This document shows, one piece after another, positions 26,608 to 36,680 of a stretch of 64,000 bases of DNA. Each line of letters begins with the position of its first letter. The first letter of the stretch is position 1. This stretch comes from Acinetobacter schindleri CIP 107287 (GTDB lineage: Bacteria; Pseudomonadota; Gammaproteobacteria; Pseudomonadales; Moraxellaceae), in contig NZ_KB849576.1 in assembly GCF_000368625.1 (NCBI RefSeq), positions 248,001-312,000 of the forward strand, read 5' to 3'. The notes under the pieces were generated by a model. The model saw only the letters and a program-made list of their open reading frames with translations, was not told the DNA's origin and did no database searches. The position numbers and the translations under genes were made by a program.

Positions 26608-27159
26608 TTACTTTTTCTGATATAAGCCTGCACGTACTGTCCCAGCCTTGGTATTTTTAATCAGTTGCCAAGAAGAGGGGAGCTGCAAAGTATTTAAATC
26701 CCGATCTGCTTCGACATAAATCAGGCCTTCAGGCTTGATTAGCGGATCAGCAAGTGCAGCCAGAGAAGTCCATAAGTCCAAGCTGTAAGGCGGGTCTAAA
26801 AAGACCAGATCAAATTGATCTTTCAAAATTTGCAAAGCCTGCTGCGCCGTGGTTACTTTCAGTTGTGCACGTGCTTTGGTGACTTGAAGCAGTTCCAGAT
26901 TCTGGCTCAGAAATTGTGCCTGAGTACGATCCGGTTCAATCATCACCACACTGGTTGCACCGCGGGAAAGTGCTTCAAAGGACAAAGCACCAGAACCGGT
27001 ACAGATATCCAGCACCTTGGCATTCTGTACATCCCACATCAGCCAGTTAAACAGGGTTTCACGGACACGGTCCGGGGTGGGACGCAAACCGTCAATACTG
27101 GCAAAGGCTAGCTGACGGCGTTTCCAGTCACCACCAATAATTCGTAACTGATTTTTCAT
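26608..27159 (-). CDS. rsmD: 16S rRNA (guanine966-N2)-methyltransferase
   Basis: RsmD methylates G966 of 16S rRNA in assembled 30S particles. The 183-residue product begins with RIIGGDWKRRQLAF, the typical RsmD start. It has SAM motif VLDICTGSGALSFEALSRGA (near 50) and the amino-methyltransferase catalytic motif LDPPYSLDLW (near 120). It is encoded 3 bases after mrdA on the same strand, so the two are probably co-transcribed, although E. coli pairs rsmD with ftsY instead. Confidence 0.93.
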   Translation of the reverse strand: MKNQLRIIGGDWKRRQLAFASIDGLRPTPDRVRETLFNWLMWDVQNAKVLDICTGSGALSFEALSRGATSVVMIEPDRTQAQFLSQNLELLQVTKARAQLKVTTAQQALQILKDQFDLVFLDPPYSLDLWTSLAALADPLIKPEGLIYVEADRDLNTLQLPSSWQLIKNTKAGTVRAGLYQKK

Positions 27160-27162
27160 ATA

Positions 27163-29211
27163 TTAATCTCCTTCTACAGCTGGTGCAGAGTTTGCAGATG
27201 AGCTCGAACGAGATGTATTCGATGTTGCGTTTGAGGAAGTTTGTGATGCATCCGTGCTGTTAGGTGTTGCTGCAGCATCAGGGCTAAGAATACTTGCACC
27301 ACTTGGAAGCTCGCCAGGTTTAATACCGGCAGTCATCAGTCCTCCACTTAATTGATGATTGAGTGGGCGTACCGGATTCTTATCTTTATGCAGTAACCAG
27401 TAATCAAAAATAGGACGAGCGAGTGCAGTGGCGGCACTACCGCCGCGGCCATTCTCCAGAATTACTGCAATGGCAATTTCAGGCTTTTCTGCAGGAGCAA
27501 AACCGACAAACAGACCATGGTCAAGCTGGCGATCAGTGAGCAGGGCTTCATTGTAACGTTTACCCTGGGCAATACTTTTTACCTGTGCTGTGCCAGTTTT
27601 ACCGGCAATACTATATTGCAGGCCGCCTTTAATACCGCGACCCGTACCCGACTGAATCACATCAACCATGGCATCGCGCATTTTGAACCAGTCTTCTTCT
27701 TTACCATTAAAATCAATTTTACCATGGGTGCCATTATGGACTTTAAATGCTTTGGCGCCACGGCTTTCACGCAAGACATGCGGTACGACTTTATTGCCAT
27801 GATTGGCAGTAATTGCTGTTGCCATCGCTAACTGCAATGGCGTTGCTGTAAAGGCACCCTGACCAATACTCACAGAAATCGTTTCACCACGTGACCATTT
27901 AGAGTTGCGGGTACGCATTTTCCATTCAGGACTTGGGTATAGACCAGAGCTTTCACTTGGCAGATCGACACCCGTTTTTTCACCAAAACCAAACTGCCGC
28001 ATCCAGTCATTCATCTGTTCAATACCCATACGATAGGACATGACATAGAAATAGGTATCGCAGGAAACCACCTGGGCTTTATGCAGATTTACAGTGCCAT
28101 GTCCAGTTTTCTTATGATCACGGAAACGGTGACTATCACCCGGCAAAGTGAAATAGCCGGGATCAGAAATCGCTGTATCCCAATCGACCAAGCCATAATG
28201 AAGGCCACCCAGGCCAAACATCGGTTTAATGGTCGAACCAGGAGGATAAGTTCCTTGCACCGCCCGGTTATACAGCGGCTGATCAAGGTTATCACGTAAG
28301 TAAGAATAATCTTTGGTACTGATTCCGGTTACAAACAGGTTCGGGTTGAAACTTGGGCTAGAAACCAGTGCTAAAATTTCCCCTGTACCTGGATCCATGG
28401 CAACAATAGCGCCACGACGTCCCGCCAGTTGCTCGGAAGCAACCATTTGCAGGCCATAATCTAAAGATAAAAACAGGTCATTCCCGCGTACCGGATCCTT
28501 ACGTCCAAGATGACGCAGCACATTACCATGTGCATCTGCTTCGACTGATTCATTTCCTGGAACACCGTGGAGCAGCTCCTCATAGGATTTTTCGACCCCG
28601 ATTTTCCCGATCAGGTTGGTACCTGCATAAAGGTCCTTATCAATACTTTTTAATTCTTTGTCATTAATACGGCCCACGTAACCAATCACATGTGCAAACA
28701 ATTCACCATGTGGATAGTAACGGGTCATCTGGGTATCAATTTTTACCCCTGGGAACAGGTGCTTAATTTCACTAAAGCGGGCAATATCGGTTTCGGTCAG
28801 ATTCAGTTTGATAGAAACACGTTCTGTTTTTTTTGCGGTTTTAATCCGGCTATTAAAACGCTCGATATCTTCTTCGTTCAGTTCCAGAATCGGGATCAGG
28901 CGCTTAATCGTATCATCAATATCCTCAACATCGGCACGACTTAAGGTCGCGGTAAATACCGGATAGTTATCTGCCAAAAGGACGCCGTTGCGGTCATAGA
29001 TATAGCCACGTGCAGGCGCAAGTGGTTGCAGGCGGATACGGTTCTGGTCAGAAGCAGTGTTGAACTCATCGAAGCTGACAATCTGCAAATAGGCATAGCG
29101 GCTGATTAGTAGCAGCATGCAGATGATGACCAAGCCAATCGAGAAAAACACACGATTGCGATAAATGCGTTTTTCTTGCTGTACATTTTTTAATGGAAAA
29201 TGCTGCTTCAT
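27163..29211 (-). CDS. mrdA: Penicillin-binding protein 2 (elongasome transpeptidase)
   Basis: PBP2 cross-links side-wall peptidoglycan with RodA and MreB in rod-shape maintenance. The 682-residue product has an N-terminal membrane helix (about 22-42, FFSIGLVIICMLLLISRYAY), a pedestal domain, and transpeptidase motifs PGSTIKP (SxxK), SCD (VVSCDTYFY) and AGKTGTAQ (KTG). The C-terminal 45 residues are Ser/Thr/Ala-rich and disordered. I set the start at MKQHFPLKNV (29211); the longer frame adds 33 non-family residues. rsmD follows within 3 bases. Confidence 0.96.
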   Translation of the reverse strand: MKQHFPLKNVQQEKRIYRNRVFFSIGLVIICMLLLISRYAYLQIVSFDEFNTASDQNRIRLQPLAPARGYIYDRNGVLLADNYPVFTATLSRADVEDIDDTIKRLIPILELNEEDIERFNSRIKTAKKTERVSIKLNLTETDIARFSEIKHLFPGVKIDTQMTRYYPHGELFAHVIGYVGRINDKELKSIDKDLYAGTNLIGKIGVEKSYEELLHGVPGNESVEADAHGNVLRHLGRKDPVRGNDLFLSLDYGLQMVASEQLAGRRGAIVAMDPGTGEILALVSSPSFNPNLFVTGISTKDYSYLRDNLDQPLYNRAVQGTYPPGSTIKPMFGLGGLHYGLVDWDTAISDPGYFTLPGDSHRFRDHKKTGHGTVNLHKAQVVSCDTYFYVMSYRMGIEQMNDWMRQFGFGEKTGVDLPSESSGLYPSPEWKMRTRNSKWSRGETISVSIGQGAFTATPLQLAMATAITANHGNKVVPHVLRESRGAKAFKVHNGTHGKIDFNGKEEDWFKMRDAMVDVIQSGTGRGIKGGLQYSIAGKTGTAQVKSIAQGKRYNEALLTDRQLDHGLFVGFAPAEKPEIAIAVILENGRGGSAATALARPIFDYWLLHKDKNPVRPLNHQLSGGLMTAGIKPGELPSGASILSPDAAATPNSTDASQTSSNATSNTSRSSSSANSAPAVEGD

Positions 29212-29451
29212 ACGAGATCGACTTAGACCTGAACACGGATAGGAATGAAAGTGCGTTATTCTAACCCAACTGACCTGGTTTGGATATTGAAATACGAGTG
29301 GGCTACCCATCTGCTAAACGTTGACTTTGCAGACATTAAAATTGTCTGCAGTTGTATACAACTGTGTTGATAATTCTGCTAAAGTCCAAATTGAATAAAA
29401 AAAGGACGATACCTTAAAACTATAATGAATCAAGGATATTGGTGAAAAGGA

Positions 29452-29970
29452 ATGAATAAATTATACCCTTTGCTGGCATTTGCTTTCATCGCAAATACGG
29501 CTTATGCAGATGATTCTACGTATAGATCTGAAGCAAAACTGAGCGATAGTCAGGCAAGTACCTGGAATGTGGGGGCAGGATTTACCCGGAATATGATTCA
29601 TCTGAATACTGAGTGGGTGAATCCGTATGGAATCGCATATGTCAAAGGTGGTGTTTTTCTGGACGATGACAAGCCATTTGGTGCACAAGTTGGCTTTCGG
29701 TACCCGGCACACCTCACAGGAAAAGATAAAAATGGGTATTATGTCGGGGCTTATGCCGGACATATCCAGAGTAAGAAGGTAGATGGAGAATATGAAGCAC
29801 GTCTGGGGGGCGGGGTAGATTTATCCTATGTCATGCTGAGTTCAGAACGGATCAGTACCTTCAGTGTCGGAATCGGTGCTGGTGAAGAAATGAAAAGCCG
29901 AAGTGGACATGTTGTGGCCGAAATCGAACCTCAACTACAATTCTCCTATACTTTAAGTATCGGTTTATAG
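29452..29970 (+). CDS. Putative small outer-membrane beta-barrel or periplasmic protein
   Basis: A 172-residue protein with signal peptide MNKLYPLLAFAFIANTAYAD (cleavage after AYA, about 19). The mature part alternates aromatic and small residues in beta strands (TWNVGAGFTRNMIHLNTEWV, GYYVGAYAGHI, FSVGIGAGEEM) and ends LQFSYTLSIGL, a pattern suited to a small eight-stranded beta-barrel. I do not recognise a named family. It is monocistronic and divergent from mrdA. Confidence 0.65.
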   Translation: MNKLYPLLAFAFIANTAYADDSTYRSEAKLSDSQASTWNVGAGFTRNMIHLNTEWVNPYGIAYVKGGVFLDDDKPFGAQVGFRYPAHLTGKDKNGYYVGAYAGHIQSKKVDGEYEARLGGGVDLSYVMLSSERISTFSVGIGAGEEMKSRSGHVVAEIEPQLQFSYTLSIGL

Positions 29971-30036
29971 AGAAAATATTCGACTTGATAAGAAAATTGT
30001 ATTCTGTGAACAAAGAATTAAATATGGAAGTTATAC

Positions 30037-31353
30037 ATGCTTGAGTACGTTAACGAGTTGTGGCAAGCCTTTCTGATGCGTCCAGATTTCTGGGCTGTGC
30101 TCAGTATCATTCCTGTCACTGCATTCGTTACCTGGGCACACGTATGGATGGCCCTGAAAATGGTGTTCTATCCAATCACGTTCTGGGGATTCCATATTGG
30201 TCCATTGCCTGTCGGCTGGCAGGGCATTGTGCCACGCAAAGCAGGAAGAATTTCAGGAATTATCACAGACAATACCTTGTCTAAACTAGGATCGATCCAG
30301 GAATTTCTCCAGGCGATGGACCCGGATGATATGGCACGCATCATCGGTGAACAGGTCGGTTTCGAACTTGAACATCTGATTGATGAGGTCATGATCGACC
30401 GTAATGCAGTTTTGTGGGAAAACTTGCCGTATTCCATCAAGCGCCGTATTTATTCTCAGGCACACAAGCAGTTGCCGGATGTGTTGCGCGAATTAGTGAC
30501 TGAGCTGACCATGAACGTCGAGTCACTTGTGGATATGCGTGACATGGTGGTCAGTCAAATGGAGGGTGACCGCCGTCTGATGGTACGCATGTTCCTGAAG
30601 GTTGGACAGAAAGAAATTAACTTTATCTGGCATATCAGTGCTTTAATTGGTATGTTCTTTGGTCTGTTCCAGATGATCGTATGGTTCGTGGTGCCTTGGC
30701 ACTGGACCGTACCATTCTGGGCAGCAATTTGGGGTTTCCTGACCAACTGGATTGCCATCTGGATGGTCTTCAATCCGATAGAACCACACTATGTGAAATA
30801 CCCGCAGTTCTTCGCCCGCACGCAGAGCCGCAAGTTTCCATGGATCAAACCGGTTATTCCACGTATTGGCACCTATAACATACAAGGTGCTTTTATGAAA
30901 CGTCAGGAAGAAGTCTCTGACGTCTTCGCAAGTGTAGTGACAGAAGATCTGATTACGTTAAAATCGATCATGACAGAAATGATGTATGGTGGTAAGAAAG
31001 AAAAAACCCGCCGGATCGTCAAGCGTCACATTAACGAAATTATGGAAACTCCATTGGTTCGCACCTCTTTACAGCTATCCTTGGGGCCAAGAGAGTATGC
31101 AAAACTCAAGACAGACTTGATCGATCGCTCAATTGAAATTACGATGGTGCCTGTATGCGACCCTGCGTTTAATGCGAGCCGTGCACAGAAAATCTATCAA
31201 ATGTTTAGAGACCGCATACGCGAGTTAACACCGAAGGAGTTTCAGAATCTTTTACGACCTGCGTTTCAGGAAGATGAGTGGATTCTGATTGTATTGGGTG
31301 GAGTAACCGGTTTTGTTGCGGGTTTAATCCATTTGTTTGTGGCTTTCTTATAA
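30037..31353 (+). CDS. DUF445 family membrane protein
   Basis: A 438-residue protein with membrane helices near 17-45, 195-215, 220-245 and 418-437, and two copies of the DUF445-type segment: ALKMVFYPITFWGFHIGPLP with GWQGIVPRKAG, and later IWMVFNPIEPHYVKYPQF. DUF445 proteins (related to YjiN) are inner-membrane proteins of unknown role. The gene sits 84 bases before adk on the same strand. Confidence 0.8.
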   Translation: MLEYVNELWQAFLMRPDFWAVLSIIPVTAFVTWAHVWMALKMVFYPITFWGFHIGPLPVGWQGIVPRKAGRISGIITDNTLSKLGSIQEFLQAMDPDDMARIIGEQVGFELEHLIDEVMIDRNAVLWENLPYSIKRRIYSQAHKQLPDVLRELVTELTMNVESLVDMRDMVVSQMEGDRRLMVRMFLKVGQKEINFIWHISALIGMFFGLFQMIVWFVVPWHWTVPFWAAIWGFLTNWIAIWMVFNPIEPHYVKYPQFFARTQSRKFPWIKPVIPRIGTYNIQGAFMKRQEEVSDVFASVVTEDLITLKSIMTEMMYGGKKEKTRRIVKRHINEIMETPLVRTSLQLSLGPREYAKLKTDLIDRSIEITMVPVCDPAFNASRAQKIYQMFRDRIRELTPKEFQNLLRPAFQEDEWILIVLGGVTGFVAGLIHLFVAFL

Positions 31354-31425
31354 CGAGACGCTGAAATGCTGGATACCTTTGGGGATGTCCAGACATTTGG
31401 TGTCCTATACATTGTTAAAAAATGA

Positions 31426-32097
<672 letters not shown>

Positions 32098-32125
32098 TCA
32101 TTTCACGATAATTTTGACATTCAGG

Positions 32126-32154
32126 GAGCCCTAAGTCATATTAGGGCTCTTTTT
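32126..32154 (+). terminator. Terminator of adk
   Basis: GAGCCCTAA / TTAGGGCTC with a 6-base loop and a T5 tail. Confidence 0.85.
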
Positions 32155-32183
32155 ATTTCTGCGTCTTTAAAGGAATTGCGACT

Positions 32184-32396
32184 GTGAAAATTGGTTTGTT
32201 ATTGCTCATGGTGGTGTTCTTGGTTGTTCTAGCAGGCCTTCTGGTCATGAGCTACCGAATGCTAAACAAAGTGCAGAAACAGGAAAAAATCGAAAATAGG
32301 GGCAAAACCCCAGAGCGACAATTGCACCCGAAATTACAGACTGAATTAGAGCAGCGCAAAAAAATGCAACAGCAGTTAGAGGAAAAGCAAAAATAA
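32184..32396 (+). CDS. Small single-helix membrane protein with coiled-coil tail
   Basis: A 70-residue product beginning at GTG 32184. Residues 3-25 (IGLLLLMVVFLVVLAGLLVM) form one membrane helix; the rest is charged and helical (ELEQRKKMQQQLEEKQK). No family is recognised. AAGGAATTG upstream provides a ribosome-binding site. It lies between the adk and nth terminators and is probably its own transcript. Confidence 0.6.
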   Translation: MKIGLLLLMVVFLVVLAGLLVMSYRMLNKVQKQEKIENRGKTPERQLHPKLQTELEQRKKMQQQLEEKQK

Positions 32397-32420
32397 GTAT
32401 TCTCATTTGCTGAACGAGAC

Positions 32421-32451
32421 AAAAAAAGCTGAACCAGAGTTCAGCTTTTTT
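32421..32451. terminator. Bidirectional terminator
   Basis: AAAAAAAGCTGAA / TTCAGCTTTTTT between the small membrane protein gene and converging nth. Confidence 0.85.
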
Positions 32452-32461
32452 ATTTAAGGGA

Positions 32462-33166
32462 TCAGTCAATATTTTTAACTGCAATTGGTTTCAATGCACC
32501 AAAGTCGAAACGGTCCGGCCAGTTACAGACATCAGCGACCACACATTCATGACATTTTGGTTTGCGTGCAATACAGCAATAACGCCCATGCAAAATCAGC
32601 CAATGATGCGAATCAATAATAAATTCTTTGGGAATCACCTTAACCAATCGATGTTCAACCTCAAGCACATTTTTACCCACAGCCAGGCCAGTGCGGTTAC
32701 CCACTCGAAAAATATGGGTATCGACTGCCATCGTCGGTTGACCAAAGGCGGTATTCAGTACCACATTTGCAGTTTTACGACCTACGCCCGGTAAAGCTTC
32801 CAGATCAGCACGATTATCCGGTACCACGCTGTTATGTTTCTTGATCAGCATCTCACAAGCTTTAATCACGTTTTCTGCCTTGGAGTTATATAGCCCGATG
32901 GTTTTGATATATTCCTTCAGCCCATCCACGCCAAGGGCATAAATCGCTTCTGGCGTATTTGCAACAGGAAATAGCTTGTCAGTCGCCTTGTTGACGCTGA
33001 CATCAGTTGCTTGTGCCGAGAGTGTCACTGCGACCAGTAATTCAAAAGGATTAGAATAATTCAGTTCAGTTTTTGGATTCGGACGTTGTTCACGTAAGCG
33101 TTCAAAAAAAGTTTGAATCTGTTTCTTGGTCATGTTCTTTACAGGTTTGCCGCTCATGCTTGTCAT
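32462..33166 (-). CDS. nth: Endonuclease III
   Basis: Nth removes oxidised pyrimidines and nicks the DNA in base-excision repair. It has the helix-hairpin-helix LPGVGRKTANVVL with the catalytic Lys, the catalytic Asp in MAVDTHIFRVGNR, and the 4Fe-4S loop C-x6-C-x2-C-x5-C (CIARKPKCHECVVADVC). At 234 residues it is about 20 longer than E. coli Nth, mostly at the N-terminus, so M12 (33133) is a possible alternative start. It follows the rsxB-like gene by 4 bases and is probably co-transcribed, as rsxB and nth are neighbours in E. coli too. Confidence 0.95.
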   Translation of the reverse strand: MTSMSGKPVKNMTKKQIQTFFERLREQRPNPKTELNYSNPFELLVAVTLSAQATDVSVNKATDKLFPVANTPEAIYALGVDGLKEYIKTIGLYNSKAENVIKACEMLIKKHNSVVPDNRADLEALPGVGRKTANVVLNTAFGQPTMAVDTHIFRVGNRTGLAVGKNVLEVEHRLVKVIPKEFIIDSHHWLILHGRYCCIARKPKCHECVVADVCNWPDRFDFGALKPIAVKNID

Positions 33167-33170
33167 TATC

Positions 33171-33962
33171 TTATCCCTGTAAATCCTGTAATTGCTGCAT
33201 TAGTTCGGCAAGCTGGGTGCGTTTACCTGTATCTTCGCGGACAGACAGCTGTTTCTCAAGTTTCTTGATCTGGGTACGCAGTTTGGCCAGCTCAATCGTA
33301 GTTTTGGCGTCTTGAATCAATCCATCCTCATTTGGCTTTTCCACCACTTCAATCACGGGTACATTTTGACTTTGTGCAGAGAACTCGGCAAATAGTTCGG
33401 TATTGATTTCAGCACGTACCACAGGACCTTTACGGTCAATGCGGCGTTTTTCCTCACGTTGGATATGTGCATAGTAACGTTGGCGCAGATCATTCTGTTC
33501 CTGCACATGCTGTTCATCTGACATGAGTGGATGGGTATCTTCTACCAGATCAATACAGTCGACCGGGCAGGGTGGAATACACAGTTCGCAGCCAGTACAC
33601 AAATCTGTCAGTACCGTATGCATCAGTTTGCCTGAGCCAATAATGGCATCGACCGGGCAGGCACTAATGCATTTGGTACAGCCAATGCATTCATCTTCAC
33701 GAATCACTGCCTTCATGCGCTGAGGACGCCCATCAGCCTGAATGGGCCAGACACTTGGCTCAGCACTAAGTTTAGGACGATTTAACAATTGGGCGAGGGC
33801 ATCTGCCACCGGCTGTCCGCCGGGTACACATTTGTTGGCTTCTTCTCCCTCGGCAATGGACTGGGCATAGGGTAAGCAGCCATCACGATGACCACACAAA
33901 CCGCATTGGGTCTGTGGCAATAACGCATCAATGGATTGGATGAGGGAAATCTGCGAATTCAT
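33171..33962 (-). CDS. RnfB/RsxB-type ferredoxin subunit
   Basis: A 263-residue iron-sulfur protein. The N-terminus has the RnfB cluster [10 protein letters not shown] (about 20-29) with a following Cys near 45, and two ferredoxin motifs [12 protein letters not shown] (about 92) and [12 protein letters not shown] (about 122). It lacks the N-terminal membrane helix of E. coli RsxB and has a C-terminal charged coiled-coil extension of about 100 residues. No rsxA, C, D, G or E genes lie nearby. In E. coli the Rsx complex resets SoxR; here an isolated electron-transfer role coupled to Nth's cluster is conceivable. Confidence 0.85.
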   Translation of the reverse strand: MNSQISLIQSIDALLPQTQCGLCGHRDGCLPYAQSIAEGEEANKCVPGGQPVADALAQLLNRPKLSAEPSVWPIQADGRPQRMKAVIREDECIGCTKCISACPVDAIIGSGKLMHTVLTDLCTGCELCIPPCPVDCIDLVEDTHPLMSDEQHVQEQNDLRQRYYAHIQREEKRRIDRKGPVVRAEINTELFAEFSAQSQNVPVIEVVEKPNEDGLIQDAKTTIELAKLRTQIKKLEKQLSVREDTGKRTQLAELMQQLQDLQG

Positions 33963-34309
33963 GATATTTCAAAGCCGCTCACAGTGAGCATTTCAGGAGG
34001 TGAAACAAAATATGTCAGAATTACAAATTTTAGCATATTTTGATCGGCTTGTTTGTGCACAATTAAGGTAACCAATATGCATTATTATCATGCATAAATA
34101 AGAATTTAGACTTTGATTCCACTGATATTTTGCTATCCAAAAATTTAATTCATAATAAATATAAATAACTGTTATAAAATTAATTTTCATATTTTTTCAA
34201 AAAAACTATTGTGGATTGGTTACAAAAGATATTTAATATTTTGCGCCAAAATTTAACATTGATTGTAAATTTGACCAATTTTGATCCATTTTCTGCTGAG
34301 GATTAAGCG
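33963..34309. other. AT-rich divergent spacer upstream of gdhA
   Basis: About 350 bases with no gene. It should hold the promoters of gdhA and of the rsxB-nth pair. I could not pick out convincing -35/-10 pairs. Confidence 0.4.
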
Positions 34310-35653
34310 TTGAAATACAACACACTTAATGAGTTCCTAGATTACGTTAAAACACGTGATGCACATCAACCAGAATTTCTTCAAGCTGTAGAAGAAGTGA
34401 TGACAAGCTTGTGGCCGTTCATTCAAAAGAACCCACAATATGCAGCTCACGGTTTACTAGAACGTCTAGTTGAACCAGAGCGTGCGATCCAGTTCCGCGT
34501 TTCTTGGGTAGATGACCAAGGTCAAACTCAAGTAAACCGTGCGTTCCGCGTACAGTACAACTCAGCGATTGGTCCATTTAAAGGTGGTATGCGTTTCCAC
34601 CCATCTGTGAACCTTTCAATTCTGAAATTCCTGGGCTTTGAACAAACGTTTAAAAATGCTTTGACTACTTTGCCTATGGGCGGTGGTAAAGGTGGTTCTG
34701 ACTTTGATCCTAAAGGCAAGTCAGAAGGCGAAATCATGCGTTTCTGCCAAGCGTTAATTATCGAGCTTTACCGTCACCTTGGTTCTAATACTGATATCCC
34801 TGCGGGTGACATTGGTGTAGGCGGCCGTGAAGTAGGTTACATGGCGGGTATGATGAAGAAGCTCAGCAATGACACTTCATGCGTATTCACTGGTAAAGGC
34901 CTGTCTTTCGGTGGTTCGTTGGCTCGTCCTGAAGCAACTGGTTACGGTACTGTGTATTTCGCTGAGGAAATGCTGAAAACTCGTGGTGATAGCTTCAAAG
35001 ATAAAGTCGTGACTATTTCTGGTTCGGGTAACGTTGCGCAGTACGCTGCTGAAAAAGCAATGTTCTTAGGTGCTAAGGTCGTTTCTCTATCTGACTCTGC
35101 GGGAACTGTTTATGTTAAAGACGGTTTCACTGATGAGCTTCTTGCTGAAGTGATGGAACTGAAAAACGTTAAACGTGGCCGTATTTCTGAATTCGCGTCT
35201 AAACACGGTTTTGAATACCTTGAAGGTCAACGTCCTTGGGGCATTAAGTGTGATATCGCGCTTCCATGTGCAACTCAAAACGAACTAGATGCTGATGATG
35301 CTGTTAAACTTCTTGCAAACGGTGCAATCTGTGTTGCTGAAGGTGCAAACATGCCATCTACTTTAGGTGCTGTAGAGAAATTCGTTGAAGCGAAAATCCT
35401 TTACGCTCCAGGTAAAGCATCGAATGCAGGTGGTGTAGCAACTTCTGGTCTTGAAATGTCTCAAAACGCATTGCGTCTTGGCTGGACTTTCGAAGAAGTT
35501 GATGAACGTCTTCATGCAATCATGAAAGAAATTCACCGTAACTGTGTGAAATTCGGTACTAAAGAAGACGGTACTGTGAACTATGTTGACGGTGCAAACA
35601 TTGCGGGCTTCGTAAAAGTTGCTGATGCAATGCTTGCTCAAGGCGTATTCTAA
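34310..35653 (+). CDS. gdhA: NADP-specific glutamate dehydrogenase
   Basis: GdhA makes glutamate from 2-oxoglutarate, ammonia and NADPH. The 447-residue length equals E. coli GdhA. PFKGGMRFHPSVNLS, LPMGGGKGGSDFDPKGKS (catalytic Lys) and the nucleotide-binding ISGSGNVAQYAAEK are present. The start is TTG at 34310, supported by GAGG at 34298-34301; there is no ATG near the expected N-terminus. Codon use is optimised, suggesting high expression. Confidence 0.96.
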   Translation: MKYNTLNEFLDYVKTRDAHQPEFLQAVEEVMTSLWPFIQKNPQYAAHGLLERLVEPERAIQFRVSWVDDQGQTQVNRAFRVQYNSAIGPFKGGMRFHPSVNLSILKFLGFEQTFKNALTTLPMGGGKGGSDFDPKGKSEGEIMRFCQALIIELYRHLGSNTDIPAGDIGVGGREVGYMAGMMKKLSNDTSCVFTGKGLSFGGSLARPEATGYGTVYFAEEMLKTRGDSFKDKVVTISGSGNVAQYAAEKAMFLGAKVVSLSDSAGTVYVKDGFTDELLAEVMELKNVKRGRISEFASKHGFEYLEGQRPWGIKCDIALPCATQNELDADDAVKLLANGAICVAEGANMPSTLGAVEKFVEAKILYAPGKASNAGGVATSGLEMSQNALRLGWTFEEVDERLHAIMKEIHRNCVKFGTKEDGTVNYVDGANIAGFVKVADAMLAQGVF

Positions 35654-35674
35654 GTCTGACTTAGTTTAAGCTTT

Positions 35675-35705
35675 AAAAAAACCGAGGCCATAGCCTCGGT
35701 TTTTT
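35675..35705. terminator. Terminator of gdhA
   Basis: ACCGAGGC / GCCTCGGT with flanking A7 and T6; also faces the converging META-domain gene. Confidence 0.9.
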
Positions 35706-35725
35706 GTCTCTGTTATAAAAATATT

Positions 35726-36496
35726 TTATAGCGAGCCTTTTACTGCTTCACGCTCGACGGCCATATCAAATATATAGGCATATTTAGACTGATCTGCTGC
35801 CGGATTCTTGATTTCAAAGCGTTTTATGCGAATTACCTGACGCTCATTTGGCGTATGCTGGAAGCCTTCGATTTGGTCATAGAAAAGGTTCCAATCTTTA
35901 TCGACCTGAGTTTTTAAGCCCTGCTCATTGTATTTGACTTCGCGCACCTGAAGGCAGGTTTGCTGTGCTACACCGGTACAAGCTTTGGTTTCAGGAGAAA
36001 TTTCCAGGAAAATGATATCAGCCTGACCATTATAACGGGCTTCTGGCGTCATCTTCCCTGTGAAGACGTAAGCCTTTCCGTTTACGGTCAGAGTCAAAAC
36101 CGGATTTTGAGCATCACTGGTATTTAAGCTAAATGGAATACGGGCATCATTAAAAATTTCACCTGCCAGCTTTTCCTGTTGCATGGCATTGGTATCACAA
36201 GCTTTCATGGTTGAGATTAAGGTGCCCGTTTCCAGCTGACCCTCAGAGATTTTCCAGCTACCACCCAAGCTATTGCAGCTGGTAGTGACACTAAAACGAT
36301 TCTCATCATGGAAGCTCAGTACCATATGTTCTTTTGCACCGGTATCAATGTGCCATTCATAAGCACTCAAAGTATTGGCGGCATTTTGTTGCTGTAATAC
36401 GGACACGGCAAGATCTCCTAATTTTTGGACATCATTGGACTGACAAGCTGCAAGGGTTAAAGGGAATAATGCAATAAATAAGTATTTTAATTTCAT
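35726..36496 (-). CDS. META/HslJ-domain lipoprotein with C-terminal DUF4377-like domain
   Basis: A 256-residue lipoprotein with signal MKLKYLFIALFPLTLAAC (Cys about 18). Residues about 45-150 form a META/HslJ-type domain (YEWHIDTGAKEHMVLSFHDE, TTSCNSLGGSWKISEGQL, STMKACD). Residues about 160-250 (ISPETKACTGVAQQTCLQVR, LFYDQIEGFQHTPNE) match the DUF4377 pattern that often follows META. HslJ is linked to novobiocin tolerance and heat shock in E. coli. The start was moved to the MKLK signal, 15 bases inside the longest frame. Confidence 0.8.
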   Translation of the reverse strand: MKLKYLFIALFPLTLAACQSNDVQKLGDLAVSVLQQQNAANTLSAYEWHIDTGAKEHMVLSFHDENRFSVTTSCNSLGGSWKISEGQLETGTLISTMKACDTNAMQQEKLAGEIFNDARIPFSLNTSDAQNPVLTLTVNGKAYVFTGKMTPEARYNGQADIIFLEISPETKACTGVAQQTCLQVREVKYNEQGLKTQVDKDWNLFYDQIEGFQHTPNERQVIRIKRFEIKNPAADQSKYAYIFDMAVEREAVKGSL

Positions 36497-36651
36497 TGAT
36501 TGAATAGTCATGAAGCAAATAAATCAGACTTAAGCTTAAACGATTCATTTTTAAAAAATATGGATACATTCTGAAGCTTTAGGTAGCAAAATGTATCCAT
36601 GAAAATTGCATGATGAGTAAAATAAGACAGGAAGATTTTCTTAGGCCTAAG

Positions 36652-36675
36652 AAAAAAGGCTCAGATAGAGCCTTT
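36652..36675 (-). terminator. Terminator of the dioxygenase gene
   Basis: On the minus strand, AAAGGCTC / GAGCCTTT with a 5-base loop and T6. Confidence 0.8.
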
Positions 36676-36680
36676 AAATC

